Of a stretch of 64,000 nucleotides of DNA, positions 20,690-29,776 are shown piece after piece. How positions within the stretch are numbered: the stretch's first letter is position 1; each line of letters opens with the position of its first letter. The translations under genes were made by a program, and so were the position numbers. Below the pieces are notes generated by a model, which made no database searches, was not told where the DNA came from, and was given only the letters and a program-made list of their open reading frames with translations. Origin of the DNA: Casimicrobiaceae bacterium (GTDB taxonomy: Bacteria > Pseudomonadota > Gammaproteobacteria > Burkholderiales > Casimicrobiaceae); assembly GCA_026646885.1 (NCBI GenBank), contig JAPKHK010000008.1, positions 1 through 64,000 of the forward strand, read 5' to 3'.

Positions 20690-21843
20690 ATCTCGAAGGT
20701 CGATTGCGGCTGTCGATCCAGCTCGACGCCGGAAAGATCGTCGCGGCAAGCGTCCTCTCCGAGCGGCCGGTCTACGCCGGACGCGTCTTGGAAGGGCGCC
20801 CTCCGGCCTGGGCTCTGGCGACCATCGCGCTGCTCTTCAGCCTCTGTGGCAAGGCGCAAACGGTGGCCCTGGCGGAAGCGCTGGATGCCGCGAGCAGGCG
20901 GGAAGCAGACCCGGCGGTGCGCTCTCAGCGGCAGCTGCTGGTCGAGGCCGAAGCGGCGCGAGAGCATTTATGGCGGCTCGCCGTGGATGTGCCTCGGCAC
21001 CTCGGAACGGCCCCGCAGCCCGGCAAGCTGACCGCGCTGCGCCGCTTGTTCGATCAAGTCGCGGCTGCCGGGGGGCCAAGCGAAGCCTGGTGGGATCTCG
21101 CATTGACTACGTCACGGGCAAGCGCGTGGCAGGAACTTGCCGATGCGCTGGATGCATTTCTAGCAGAGGCGGTTTTTGGCGAACCCCCGGCGCGGTGGTC
21201 GAACGACCGCGACAGCGGCGGGTTTGAGGCTTGGCTCGCGCAAGCACCCGCGCAACTGGCGCGCAACCTGACCGAAGTGCTGCGGCGCGACTTCGGTGAT
21301 TGCGCCGTTTCGCTATTGGCGCTGCCCGAAGCCTTGTCGGCAGTGCCGGACTTGGCGCGCGATCGCACCTTTGCCAAGACACCCAGTTCCCGGGGCGAGC
21401 CCGCGGAAACCGGAGCGCTGGCACGGCAGCGTGATGCGCCGCTGCTGCGTGGCTGGCTCGCCCAGCATGGGCGCGGACCGGCGGCCCGCTTATTGGCTCG
21501 GCTCGTCGAACTGGCGCAAGCGCCAGCGCGGCTGCGCCACCTCGCGGCGGGAACGCTGGACCCGGCACGCATGCAAGCCGTCACCATCGGAGAAGGCGGA
21601 GCCGCCCTGGTGGAGACAGCGCGCGGTGTCTTGATGCACTATGTGCGCTTGAACGGCGACGAGCTCGCCCAGCTGAGAATCGTCGCACCCACCGAGTGGA
21701 ATTTTCATCCGCAAGGCGCGTGGGTGCGGGGCTTGCTCGGCGAGCCGGCACCCGACCCGGCAAGCGCGCACCAAAAGGCGGCACTTCTGGCGCACGCGCT
21801 CGACCCCTGTGTGGCGTGGGAGCTTGCGGTGCACCATGCATGA
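20686..21843 (+). CDS. hupK: HupK/HoxV hydrogenase large-subunit-like assembly scaffold
   Basis: 385 residues from a GTG overlapping the hupH stop. It resembles a degenerate hydrogenase large subunit. Where HoxC in this window has RICGIC, HupK has FSLCGKAQ (Cys54); where HoxC ends DPCMVCTVH, HupK ends [13 protein letters not shown] (Cys375). Thus one cysteine of each metal-binding pair survives. The region RIVAPTEWNFHPQGAWVRG is also large-subunit-like. Known family members hold the Fe(CN)2CO group in transit to the apo large subunit. It overlaps the hypA start by 8 nt. Confidence 0.85.
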   Translation: MNLEGRLRLSIQLDAGKIVAASVLSERPVYAGRVLEGRPPAWALATIALLFSLCGKAQTVALAEALDAASRREADPAVRSQRQLLVEAEAAREHLWRLAVDVPRHLGTAPQPGKLTALRRLFDQVAAAGGPSEAWWDLALTTSRASAWQELADALDAFLAEAVFGEPPARWSNDRDSGGFEAWLAQAPAQLARNLTEVLRRDFGDCAVSLLALPEALSAVPDLARDRTFAKTPSSRGEPAETGALARQRDAPLLRGWLAQHGRGPAARLLARLVELAQAPARLRHLAAGTLDPARMQAVTIGEGGAALVETARGVLMHYVRLNGDELAQLRIVAPTEWNFHPQGAWVRGLLGEPAPDPASAHQKAALLAHALDPCVAWELAVHHA

Positions 21844-22177
21844 GATGTCGCTGGCTGAAGGCATGCTGCAAGTGATCGAGGATCATGCCCGCCGCGAGGG
21901 CTTTTCCCGAGTCACTCAAGTGCGCCTCGAAATCGGCCGGCTTTCCGGTGTCGAACCCGAGTCGCTGCGCTTTTGTTTCGACGCGGTCACTCGCGGGAGC
22001 CTCGCCGAAGGCGCGGATTTGGAGATTCTGCTTGCCCCCGGGCGGGCATGGTGTTTCGCCTGCGCCCAGGCAGTCGAGATTGCCGAGGACATCGCCGCGT
22101 GCCCGCGCTGCGGCGGCGTGGAACTGCAAGTACAGGGCGGGAACGAAATGCGGATCAAGGATCTCCTGGTCGATTGA
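21836..22177 (+). CDS. hypA: HypA nickel-insertion metallochaperone
   Basis: 113 residues beginning MHEMSLAEG, with the essential nickel-binding His2. The zinc ribbon is visible as CFAC and CPRC separated by 14 residues (about residues 73-93). HypA delivers nickel with HypB to the hydrogenase large subunit after iron insertion. It overlaps hupK and lies 13 nt before hypB. Confidence 0.96.
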   Translation: MHEMSLAEGMLQVIEDHARREGFSRVTQVRLEIGRLSGVEPESLRFCFDAVTRGSLAEGADLEILLAPGRAWCFACAQAVEIAEDIAACPRCGGVELQVQGGNEMRIKDLLVD

Positions 22178-22190
22178 AAGAGGAAACATC

Positions 22191-23183
22191 ATGTGTACGG
22201 TTTGCGGTTGTGGCGAAGGCGAAACCAAGATCGAAGGCGGCGAGCACGCCCACGTTGCCGCCGATGGCACGGTCTACACTCACGTCCACGACGCGGGGGC
22301 GAGCCACGACCATGCCCAGGCGCCGGTGATCGGGCGCTTTCATGCCCACACGCACACTCACGCCGACGGCACGAGTCACCAGCACCCGCATGTGCATCTG
22401 GGCGAACACGGCCACGCGCATGCGCCGGTGGAGGCCCCCGGACGGGCGGACCTGCACTATGGTCTGGGCCCAGCGGGCGCGCACGCCCCTGGGTTGTCGC
22501 AGCAGCGCATGGTGCAAATCGAAACCGACATTCTCTCCAAGAATGATGCCTTGGCCGAAACCAACCGAAGTCATTTCGCCGCCCATGGCGTCTTTGCCGT
22601 AAACCTCGTCTCAAGCCCTGGATCGGGCAAGACGACACTGCTGGTAAAGACCCTCGAGACCCTGCGCGGCGAGATCCCGGCGGCGGTGATCGAAGGCGAT
22701 CAGCAGACCTCGGTAGACGCCGAGCGCATCCGCGCCACCGGTGCGCCGGCGATCCAAGTGAATACTGGGAAGGGCTGTCATCTCGACGCGCACATGGTCG
22801 GCCAAGCCTTCGAGCGCCTGCCGCTGGCCGCGGGCGGTTTGCTGCTCATCGAAAACGTCGGCAATCTCGTTTGCCCCGCGGACTTCGATTTGGGCGAAGC
22901 GCACAAGGTCGTGATCCTTTCGGTCACCGAGGGCGAAGACAAGCCGCTCAAATACCCCAACATGTTTCGGGCGGCCGATCTGATGATCGTCACCAAGACC
23001 GATCTGTTGCCCTTTCTGTGCTTCGATCTCGCCGCCTGTCTCGCCAATGCGCGACGCGTCAATCCGCGCATGCAGATTTTGCAGGTGTCTTCGACCACGG
23101 GCGAGGGCTTGCCAGAGTGGGTGAACTGGCTTCGGGCCGGCGTCGCCAGGGCCCGCTCAGGCGCGGTACCCCACGATCATTGA
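22191..23183 (+). CDS. hypB: HypB GTPase with histidine-rich nickel-binding region
   Basis: 330 residues, preceded by AGAGGAAAC at good spacing. The N-terminal MCTVCGCG is the high-affinity Ni site of the CxxCGCG type. Residues about 17-93 contain some 18 histidines, as in nickel-storing HypB forms. The GTPase domain has [10 protein letters not shown] (P-loop), [18 protein letters not shown] and TKTDLLP. It powers nickel transfer with HypA. The gene is followed by a loose 117-nt gap before hypF. Confidence 0.97.
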   Translation: MCTVCGCGEGETKIEGGEHAHVAADGTVYTHVHDAGASHDHAQAPVIGRFHAHTHTHADGTSHQHPHVHLGEHGHAHAPVEAPGRADLHYGLGPAGAHAPGLSQQRMVQIETDILSKNDALAETNRSHFAAHGVFAVNLVSSPGSGKTTLLVKTLETLRGEIPAAVIEGDQQTSVDAERIRATGAPAIQVNTGKGCHLDAHMVGQAFERLPLAAGGLLLIENVGNLVCPADFDLGEAHKVVILSVTEGEDKPLKYPNMFRAADLMIVTKTDLLPFLCFDLAACLANARRVNPRMQILQVSSTTGEGLPEWVNWLRAGVARARSGAVPHDH

Positions 23184-23300
23184 ACGCAATCCGAGCATAT
23201 CGCTGGATTGAACCGGCCCGAGACCGCGCCTGCGCCCATGCACCTCTCACGAAATTGTTCTGACGCCTCGACACCGCCGGCGCCGGCGAGAAACCCCGCC

Positions 23301-25586
23301 ATGCGTCGACTCTTGGTGCGCGGGCGCGTGCAGGGCGTGGGGTTCCGGCCTTTCGTCTATCGCCTCGCCCGCGATCGCGCGCTCGCCGGGTGGGTGCGCA
23401 ATGCCGCCGCCGGGGTGGAAATACTGGTGAGCGGCGAGGCGGCGGCGCTCGCCACCTTCGCGCGCAGCTTGCGCGAAGACGCGCCGCCTGGCGCGCGTAT
23501 CGACGCGATCGACGACCTGCCGGTAAGTGCGGCGCCCCTGCCCAGCGGTTTCGCGATTCTGGATAGCCGCGGCGGGCCGAACCGGACCGAGATCGGCCCG
23601 GATCGGGCAACCTGCCCGGCCTGCCTCGCCGAGTTATTCGATTCGAGGAACCGGCGCTATCGCCATGCCTTCATCAACTGCACTTACTGCGGCCCGCGCT
23701 ACACGCTCACGCGCGGCCTGCCCTATGATCGCCCGCAAACCACTATGGCCGGGTTTGCCTTGTGCGCGCGCTGTGCCGCGGAATATGCCGACCCCGCCGA
23801 CCGGCGCTTCCATGCCCAGGCCAATTGCTGTCCGGATTGCGGGCCGCGGTTGGCGCTTTACGACGCCAGCGGACGGGAACTGGCCGAAGTCGACCGGATC
23901 GCGGCGACGCTGCGGCGCTTGCAGCAGGGCGAAATCGTTGCCATCAAAGGCTTGGGCGGCTTTCACCTCGCCTGCGACGCGCGCAACCCACAGGCCGTGG
24001 CGCGCTTGCGCGCACGCAAGCGGCGCGAGGAAAAGCCGTTTGCGCTGATGCTCGCCAACAGTGCGAGCGCCGCCGAGTTCGCCGAAGTCGATGCCGCCGC
24101 GCAAGCGCTATTGCACAGCCCCGAGGCGCCCATCGTGTTGCTCAGGAAGCGCGAAGCGGCGGATGCGGTCTTTCCCGCGGTGGCGCCCGGCATCGCCTGG
24201 CTGGGCGTGATGCGGCCCTACGCCCCTTTGCATTGGCTGCTCTTTTTCGAGGCGGCCGGGCGGCCTCGGCAGGAAGCATGGCAGGGTGCACCGCAAGCCC
24301 TTGCTTTGGTGATGACCAGCGCCAATCCGCTGGATGAGCCGCTGGTCACCGATGTGGTCGAAGCGTTCGCGCGCCTCGATGGCATCGCCGACGCTTACCT
24401 CGCGCACGACCGGGGCATCGCCGTGCGCGCCGACGATTCAGTGCTGCGCGCTTCGCCCGACGGCGCGCCCGCCTTCGTGCGCCGCGCCCGCGGTTATACC
24501 CCGGAAGCCATCGACCTTGCCTGCGAAGGCCCCGCCGTGCTCGCCCTGGGAGCGCACCTCAAGAACACGGTATGCGTCACGCGCGGCGCCGCGGCCTATT
24601 TGTCACAACACATCGGCGACCTCGATCACCCCAAGGCGCGCGACGCCCAGCGAGCGGCCGCCGAGCATCTGCTCGCGGTGTTGGAGGTCGAACCGGCGCT
24701 CATCGCCTGCGACCAGCACCCGGACTACGCCAGCACGCGGCTTGCTCAGGGTGTCGCTCAAGCTTGGCGGGTGCCCCTGGTCACGGTGCAACATCATCAT
24801 GCGCACCTGGCCGCCATTGCCGCCGAGCATCGGCACGCCGGGCCGCTTCTGGGTCTGGCGCTAGACGGCACGGGTTATGGCGCGGACGGCGGCATTTGGG
24901 GCGGCGAGCTGCTGGGCATCGATGGGGCGCGCATGGAGCGCATCGGCCATCTCGCGCCCCTGCCACTGCCCGGCGGGGAGCGCGCCGCGCGCGAACCATG
25001 GCGCATGGCGGCTGCGGCGCTGCATCGCTTGGGCCGCAATGCCAACATCGCCGGACGCTTTCCGCAACGCCCAGCCGCGGCTCTGGCGGGGCTGCTCGCA
25101 AGCGGCCGGCATTGCCCTCCGACCAGCAGCGCCGGCCGGCTGTTCGATGCCGCGGCGGGTTTGCTGGGCCTGCAGGACGTCGCGAGCTTCGAGGGGCAAG
25201 CGGCAATGCGCCTCGAAGGCCTGGCGGAGCGGCACGGTCGGTTTCGCGCGCTGGCCGAGGGATTCGTCTTGCGCCAAGAGGAACTCGATTTCCTACCCCT
25301 GCTTGCTTATCTGGCTGAAGCCGGAGATCCGCAAGAGGCCGCCGCCACCTTCCACGCGACACTCGCAGAAGGCCTTGCGCAATGGGTGCTTGCGGCCACC
25401 GGCAAATCTCAAACCATCGCGCTGGGCGGGGGTTGCTTCTTGAATCAGGTGCTCTCCCGCGAACTGGGGCGCCGTCTGCGCGCGGCCGGGATGAGGGTGC
25501 TCGAGGCGCGCGCCGCGCCACCCAACGACGGTGGTATCGCCCTGGGCCAAGCCTGGGTTGCGCAGAGAACTACAGTGAGAGAGTGA
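23301..25586 (+). CDS. hypF: HypF carbamoyltransferase for cyanide ligand synthesis
   Basis: 761 residues from ATG 23301. Domains in order: acylphosphatase (VRGRVQGVGFRPFVYRLA), two zinc-finger pairs (CPACLAEL, CTYCGPR, CARCAAEY, CCPDCG), a YrdC-like nucleotidyl domain (IKGLGGFHLACDA, KRREEKPFALML), and a Kae1-like domain with QHHHAHLAAIAAEH and ALGGGCFLNQ. It makes carbamoyl-AMP and moves the carbamoyl group to HypE. In-frame ATG 23238 and TTG 23208 would add up to 31 residues, but acylphosphatase homology begins at the chosen Met. It stops 1 nt before hypC. Confidence 0.96.
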   Translation: MRRLLVRGRVQGVGFRPFVYRLARDRALAGWVRNAAAGVEILVSGEAAALATFARSLREDAPPGARIDAIDDLPVSAAPLPSGFAILDSRGGPNRTEIGPDRATCPACLAELFDSRNRRYRHAFINCTYCGPRYTLTRGLPYDRPQTTMAGFALCARCAAEYADPADRRFHAQANCCPDCGPRLALYDASGRELAEVDRIAATLRRLQQGEIVAIKGLGGFHLACDARNPQAVARLRARKRREEKPFALMLANSASAAEFAEVDAAAQALLHSPEAPIVLLRKREAADAVFPAVAPGIAWLGVMRPYAPLHWLLFFEAAGRPRQEAWQGAPQALALVMTSANPLDEPLVTDVVEAFARLDGIADAYLAHDRGIAVRADDSVLRASPDGAPAFVRRARGYTPEAIDLACEGPAVLALGAHLKNTVCVTRGAAAYLSQHIGDLDHPKARDAQRAAAEHLLAVLEVEPALIACDQHPDYASTRLAQGVAQAWRVPLVTVQHHHAHLAAIAAEHRHAGPLLGLALDGTGYGADGGIWGGELLGIDGARMERIGHLAPLPLPGGERAAREPWRMAAAALHRLGRNANIAGRFPQRPAAALAGLLASGRHCPPTSSAGRLFDAAAGLLGLQDVASFEGQAAMRLEGLAERHGRFRALAEGFVLRQEELDFLPLLAYLAEAGDPQEAAATFHATLAEGLAQWVLAATGKSQTIALGGGCFLNQVLSRELGRRLRAAGMRVLEARAAPPNDGGIALGQAWVAQRTTVRE

Positions 25587-25587
25587 T

Positions 25588-25821
25588 ATGTGTCTGGCCA
25601 TACCCGTGCGCGTCATCGCGTTGACTGACGGTGATCAAGCCGTCGCCGACCTCGGCGGCGTGAAGAAGGAAATCTCCCTCGCCCTGGTGGAGGGCGTGGC
25701 AGTCGGCGACTATGTCATCGTGCACGTCGGTTATGCCATTTCCAAGCTCGACCCCGAAGAGGCTCAGCGCACTTTGGCCTTGTTCAAGCAGATGGGCGAA
25801 TTGTCGGCGGAGGCTTCGTGA
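25588..25821 (+). CDS. hypC: HypC chaperone
   Basis: 77 residues starting MCLAIPVRV; Cys2 and the following CLAIP are the defining HypC feature. It carries the Fe(CN)2CO precursor with HypD and docks on the large subunit. It overlaps hypD by 4 nt (GTGA). Confidence 0.97.
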   Translation: MCLAIPVRVIALTDGDQAVADLGGVKKEISLALVEGVAVGDYVIVHVGYAISKLDPEEAQRTLALFKQMGELSAEAS

Positions 25822-26966
25822 AGTTCGTCGACGAGTTCCGCGACGGCGAAACGGCGCGAGCGCTGGCGCGCACCATCGCCACCGAAATCGAGCCCGGACG
25901 CGACTATCGCATCATGGAGTTCTGCGGCGGCCACACCCACGCGATTTCGCGCTATGGCATCGCCGAACTGCTGCCCGAGGCGATCCGCTTCATCCACGGG
26001 CCCGGCTGTCCGGTCTGCGTGCTGCCGATCGGGCGCATCGACAACGCGATCGCCTTGGCAACGCAGCAAGGGGTGATCCTCTGCACTTACGGCGACACCT
26101 TGCGCGTGCCCGCCTCCAAGGGCATGAGTCTCTTGAAGGCGAAGGCGCAAGGCGCGGACATTCGTATGGTCTACTCCTCGGCCGACGCGCTGAGAATCGC
26201 GCGGGAGAATCCCCAGCGCGAGGTGGTGTTTTTCGCCATCGGCTTCGAGACCACCACCCCCCCCACCGCGGTGGCTATCCAGGCGGCCTCGCGCGACGGG
26301 CTCGCCAATTTCAGCGTGTTTTGCAATCACGTGCTCACCCCGGCGGCCATCCAAAACATTCTCGATGCGCCGCAGGTGCGCCGCCTCGAGACCGTGCCGC
26401 TCGATGCCTTCATCGGGCCGTCGCACGTTTCCACCATCATCGGCAGCCAGCCTTATGAATTTTTCGCCGAGGAGTATCAAAAGCCGGTGGTGATTGCCGG
26501 CTTCGAACCCCTCGACGTCTTGCAGGCCACGCTGATGCTGGTGCGCCAGATCAATGCGGGGCGTTGCGAGGTCGAGAATGAATTCTCCCGCGCGGTCACC
26601 CGCGAGGGCAATCGCAAGGCGCAGAAGCTCGTGGCCGAAGTCTTCGAACTGCGACCCAGCTTCGAATGGCGCGGCCTGGGTGAAGTGCCTTACGGCGCGC
26701 TGCGCATTCACCGCCGCTACGCCGCTTTCGACGCCGAGCCGCGCTTTGGCATTCGCTACCGCTCGGTGCCCGACAACAAGGCCTGCGAGTGCGGCGCCAT
26801 TCTGCGCGGCGTCAAGACCCCCAAGGACTGCCAGGCCTTCGGCACGGTCTGCACGCCGCAAACACCTATCGGCTCCTGCATGGTGTCCAACGAAGGCGCC
26901 TGTGCGGCGTATTACAGTTACGGCCGCTATCGCGACGCCGTGCAGACCTCGGGAGCACCGGCATGA
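25818..26966 (+). CDS. hypD: HypD iron-sulfur scaffold for Fe(CN)2CO
   Basis: 382 residues from a GTG overlapping hypC. All signature blocks are present: MEFCGGHTHAISRYG, HGPGCPVCVLPIGR, and the C-terminal cysteine cluster in ACECGAILRG, DCQAFGTVCTP and GSCMVSNEGACAAYY that hold the 4Fe-4S cluster. It is the platform on which the iron centre receives cyanide and CO. It overlaps hypE by 4 nt (ATGA). Confidence 0.98.
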   Translation: MKFVDEFRDGETARALARTIATEIEPGRDYRIMEFCGGHTHAISRYGIAELLPEAIRFIHGPGCPVCVLPIGRIDNAIALATQQGVILCTYGDTLRVPASKGMSLLKAKAQGADIRMVYSSADALRIARENPQREVVFFAIGFETTTPPTAVAIQAASRDGLANFSVFCNHVLTPAAIQNILDAPQVRRLETVPLDAFIGPSHVSTIIGSQPYEFFAEEYQKPVVIAGFEPLDVLQATLMLVRQINAGRCEVENEFSRAVTREGNRKAQKLVAEVFELRPSFEWRGLGEVPYGALRIHRRYAAFDAEPRFGIRYRSVPDNKACECGAILRGVKTPKDCQAFGTVCTPQTPIGSCMVSNEGACAAYYSYGRYRDAVQTSGAPA

Positions 26967-28009
26967 GCCGCAAGCGCGATTACCTTCGCCCGGTCGATTT
27001 CAAGCATGGGCTGGTCGATATGTCGCACGGCGCCGGCGGACGCGCCATGGCGCAATTGATCGAAGAGTTGTTTCTGGCCGAATTCGACAACGAATTCCTG
27101 CGCCAGGCCAACGATCAGGCGCGGCTCGCGGCCTTGTCAGGGCGCGTGGTCATGGCCACCGACAGCCATGTGGTGAGTCCGCTGTTCTTTCCCGGTGGCG
27201 ACATCGGTTGCCTATCGGTGCACGGCACGGTCAACGACGTGGCGATGTGCGGCGCGCGACCGGTGGCACTGGCGGCCGGTTTCATTTTGGAAGAGGGTTT
27301 TCCGCTGTCGGATTTGCGGCGCATCGTGTTGTCCATGGCGCAAGCGGCGCGCGAAGCCGGTGTGCCTATCGTCACTGGCGACACCAAGGTGGTGGAGCGC
27401 GGCAAAGGCGACGGCGTTTTCATCACCACCACGGGTATCGGCGTGGTGCCGGAAGGGGTGGAAATCTCCGGCGATCGTGCGCGGCCCGGAGACGCCATTC
27501 TGGTCAGCGGCTTTCTGGGCGACCACGGCATGGCCATCCTGTCGCTGCGCGAGAACCTGCAATTCGAGACCAGCATCGTTTCCGACACCGCGGCCTTGCA
27601 TGGTCTGGTGGCCGCGATGCTGGTCGCGGTGCCGGGCATTCGCTGCCTGCGCGATCCAACTCGGGGCGGGCTCGCCACCACGCTCAATGAAATCGCGCAG
27701 CAATCGGGCGTGGGCATGGTGCTCGACGAGCGCGCCTTGCCGGTGCGGGAAGAGGTGGCGGCCGCCTGCGAGTTGCTGGGGCTCGATCCCTTGTACGTCG
27801 CCAATGAAGGCAAACTCGTCGCCATCTGTCCGGTAGAAGACGCACACACCCTGTTGGCCGCCTTGCGCGCCCACCCCCTGGGGCGCAACGCCGCTCTCGT
27901 CGGCCGGGTGATCGAAGACGCGCAACACTTCGTGCAAATGGAAACCGCCTTCGGCGGCCGGCGCGTGGTGGATTGGCTCACCGGCGAACAACTGCCACGC
28001 ATTTGCTGA
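26963..28009 (+). CDS. hypE: HypE carbamoyl dehydratase
   Basis: 348 residues of the PurM/SelD-like fold, with GAGGRAMAQLI, DSHVVSPLFFPGGDIG, GTVNDVAMCGA and RDPTRGGLATTLNE. It ends in PRIC, so the C-terminal cysteine that is carbamoylated by HypF and dehydrated to thiocyanate is present. It precedes hypX by only 2 nt. Confidence 0.98.
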   Translation: MSRKRDYLRPVDFKHGLVDMSHGAGGRAMAQLIEELFLAEFDNEFLRQANDQARLAALSGRVVMATDSHVVSPLFFPGGDIGCLSVHGTVNDVAMCGARPVALAAGFILEEGFPLSDLRRIVLSMAQAAREAGVPIVTGDTKVVERGKGDGVFITTTGIGVVPEGVEISGDRARPGDAILVSGFLGDHGMAILSLRENLQFETSIVSDTAALHGLVAAMLVAVPGIRCLRDPTRGGLATTLNEIAQQSGVGMVLDERALPVREEVAAACELLGLDPLYVANEGKLVAICPVEDAHTLLAALRAHPLGRNAALVGRVIEDAQHFVQMETAFGGRRVVDWLTGEQLPRIC

Positions 28010-28011
28010 TC

Positions 28012-29748
28012 ATGCGCATTCTGCTTCTGACTCACAGTTTCAACAGCCTCACGCAGCGCCTTGCTGTCGAGCTTTCGGCGCGGGGCCACGAAGTGTCGAT
28101 CGAGTTCGATGTCAACGACGCCGTCAGTTGCGAGGCGGTGGCCTTGTTTCAACCCGACCTCATCATCGCTCCCTTCCTCAAACGCGCCATTCCAGAGGCG
28201 ATCTGGGGCAAAGTCCTCACTTGGATCGTGCATCCGGGCATCGAAGGGGACCGCGGCCCCTCGTCGCTCGACTGGGCCATCCAGGAGGGCGAAAAGGAAT
28301 GGGGTGTGACCTTGTTGCAAGCCAATGCCGAAATGGACGCCGGCGACATTTGGGCCACCGCCACCTTTGCCCTGCGCCCGGCGCGCAAAAGCAGCATCTA
28401 TCGCCAGGAGGTGACCGAGGCGGCACTGGCCTGCGTGCTCGAAGCCTTGCCCCAATTGGGGCAGGGCAACTTCCAACCGCGCCCGCTCGATTACGCCCGC
28501 CCGCAGGTGCGCGGGCGTCTGCGGCCGCTGATGAAACAAGAGGATAGGCGCATCGACTGGGCGAACCACGACACGCGGGAAGTGTTGGCGCGTCTGCGTG
28601 CCGCCGATGGCACGCCAGGGGTGCTCGACCGGCTGATGGGCAAGGAGTGGTATCTCTTCGACGCGCACCCGGAATCGCAGCATCGTGGCCTGCCTGGCGC
28701 GCTGCTGGGTCGCCGCGAAGAAGCCGTGCTGCGCGCCACGCGCGATGGTGCGGTGTGGCTGGGGCATCTCAAGGAAAAGCGCGAGGACGGCTTGGCGCTC
28801 AAGCTGCCGGCCACCCTGGCCTTGGGCGAGGCCGCGCTGGCTTTGCCGGAACTGCAACTTCCGGATGCGGACGCCGCGCACGAGACCTATCGCGACATCG
28901 TTTATCGCGAAACGGACGGTGTAGGCTTGTTGTCTTTCGAGTTCTACAACGGCGCCATGTCCACCCGCCAATGTCAGCGCCTTGCCGCAGCGGTACGTGC
29001 CGCCAAGGAGCGACCCACCCGCGTGTTGCTGCTGTTGGGCGGCGGAGATTTCTGGTCCAACGGCATTCATCTCAACACCATCGAGGCGTCGGGTTACGGG
29101 GCCGACGAATCCTGGGAGAACATCAATGCCATGGATGATCTGGCCTTGGAAATTCTCACCGCCCATCGGCAATGGACCATTGCGGCGATGCGCGGTAATG
29201 CCGGGGCCGGCGGCGTGTTTCTGGCGCTGGCCGCCGACCAGGTTTATGCCGCGCCCGGCGTAGTCTTGAATCCGCACTACAAGAGCATGGGCAATTTGTA
29301 TGGTTCGGAGTACTGGACTTACCTCTTGCCCCGCCGCATCGGTTGGGAGAAGGCGCGCCGCATCATGTCGCACCGCCTGCCCATGGGCGCGACCGAGGCC
29401 GCGAATTTGGGTTTGATCGATGGCGTCCTGGGGCGCGACCGCGCCGATTTCGCGCAGCGCATAGCGGCCTATGCGGCGGGGCTGGCCGCCTCCATCACGC
29501 TCGACGGACGTCTGGCGGTGAAGCGCGAGAACCGGGCCGCGGACGAGGCGGCCAAACCCTTGGCCGCTTATCGTGCCGAGGAACTGGAACGCATGCGGCT
29601 GAATTTCTACGGCTTCGACCCGAGTTATCACGTTGCCCGCTACAATTTCGTCTACAACGTGCCGTATTCGCGCACTCCCCTGCATTTAGCCAAGCACCGG
29701 CGGCTCGACTGGCGCATGCCGGGTGCTGCGGCGGTGCATGGCGGGTAA
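28012..29748 (+). CDS. hypX: HypX/HoxX, CO-ligand-forming maturation protein
   Basis: 578 residues. The N-terminal half resembles formyl-tetrahydrofolate-dependent transferases (HPGIEGDRGPSSLDWAI, GDIWAT). The C-terminal half is enoyl-CoA-hydratase-like (GGGDFWSNGIHLN, GNAGAGGVFLALAADQV, LNPHYKSMGNLYGSEYW). In Ralstonia, HypX makes the active-site CO from formyl-tetrahydrofolate via formyl-CoA and is needed under air. Its presence suggests that the hydrogenase of this organism matures aerobically. ATG 28012 is two bases past the hypE stop. Confidence 0.95.
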   Translation: MRILLLTHSFNSLTQRLAVELSARGHEVSIEFDVNDAVSCEAVALFQPDLIIAPFLKRAIPEAIWGKVLTWIVHPGIEGDRGPSSLDWAIQEGEKEWGVTLLQANAEMDAGDIWATATFALRPARKSSIYRQEVTEAALACVLEALPQLGQGNFQPRPLDYARPQVRGRLRPLMKQEDRRIDWANHDTREVLARLRAADGTPGVLDRLMGKEWYLFDAHPESQHRGLPGALLGRREEAVLRATRDGAVWLGHLKEKREDGLALKLPATLALGEAALALPELQLPDADAAHETYRDIVYRETDGVGLLSFEFYNGAMSTRQCQRLAAAVRAAKERPTRVLLLLGGGDFWSNGIHLNTIEASGYGADESWENINAMDDLALEILTAHRQWTIAAMRGNAGAGGVFLALAADQVYAAPGVVLNPHYKSMGNLYGSEYWTYLLPRRIGWEKARRIMSHRLPMGATEAANLGLIDGVLGRDRADFAQRIAAYAAGLAASITLDGRLAVKRENRAADEAAKPLAAYRAEELERMRLNFYGFDPSYHVARYNFVYNVPYSRTPLHLAKHRRLDWRMPGAAAVHGG

Positions 29749-29776
29749 GCGAAGCGCAACGCGAGAGGATCGCCCT

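Noticed and set aside
27115-29685. 856-codon open frame on the minus strand opposite hypE and hypX
   Set aside because: Fully antisense to two well-supported genes; the absence of stops follows from high GC at codon third positions.
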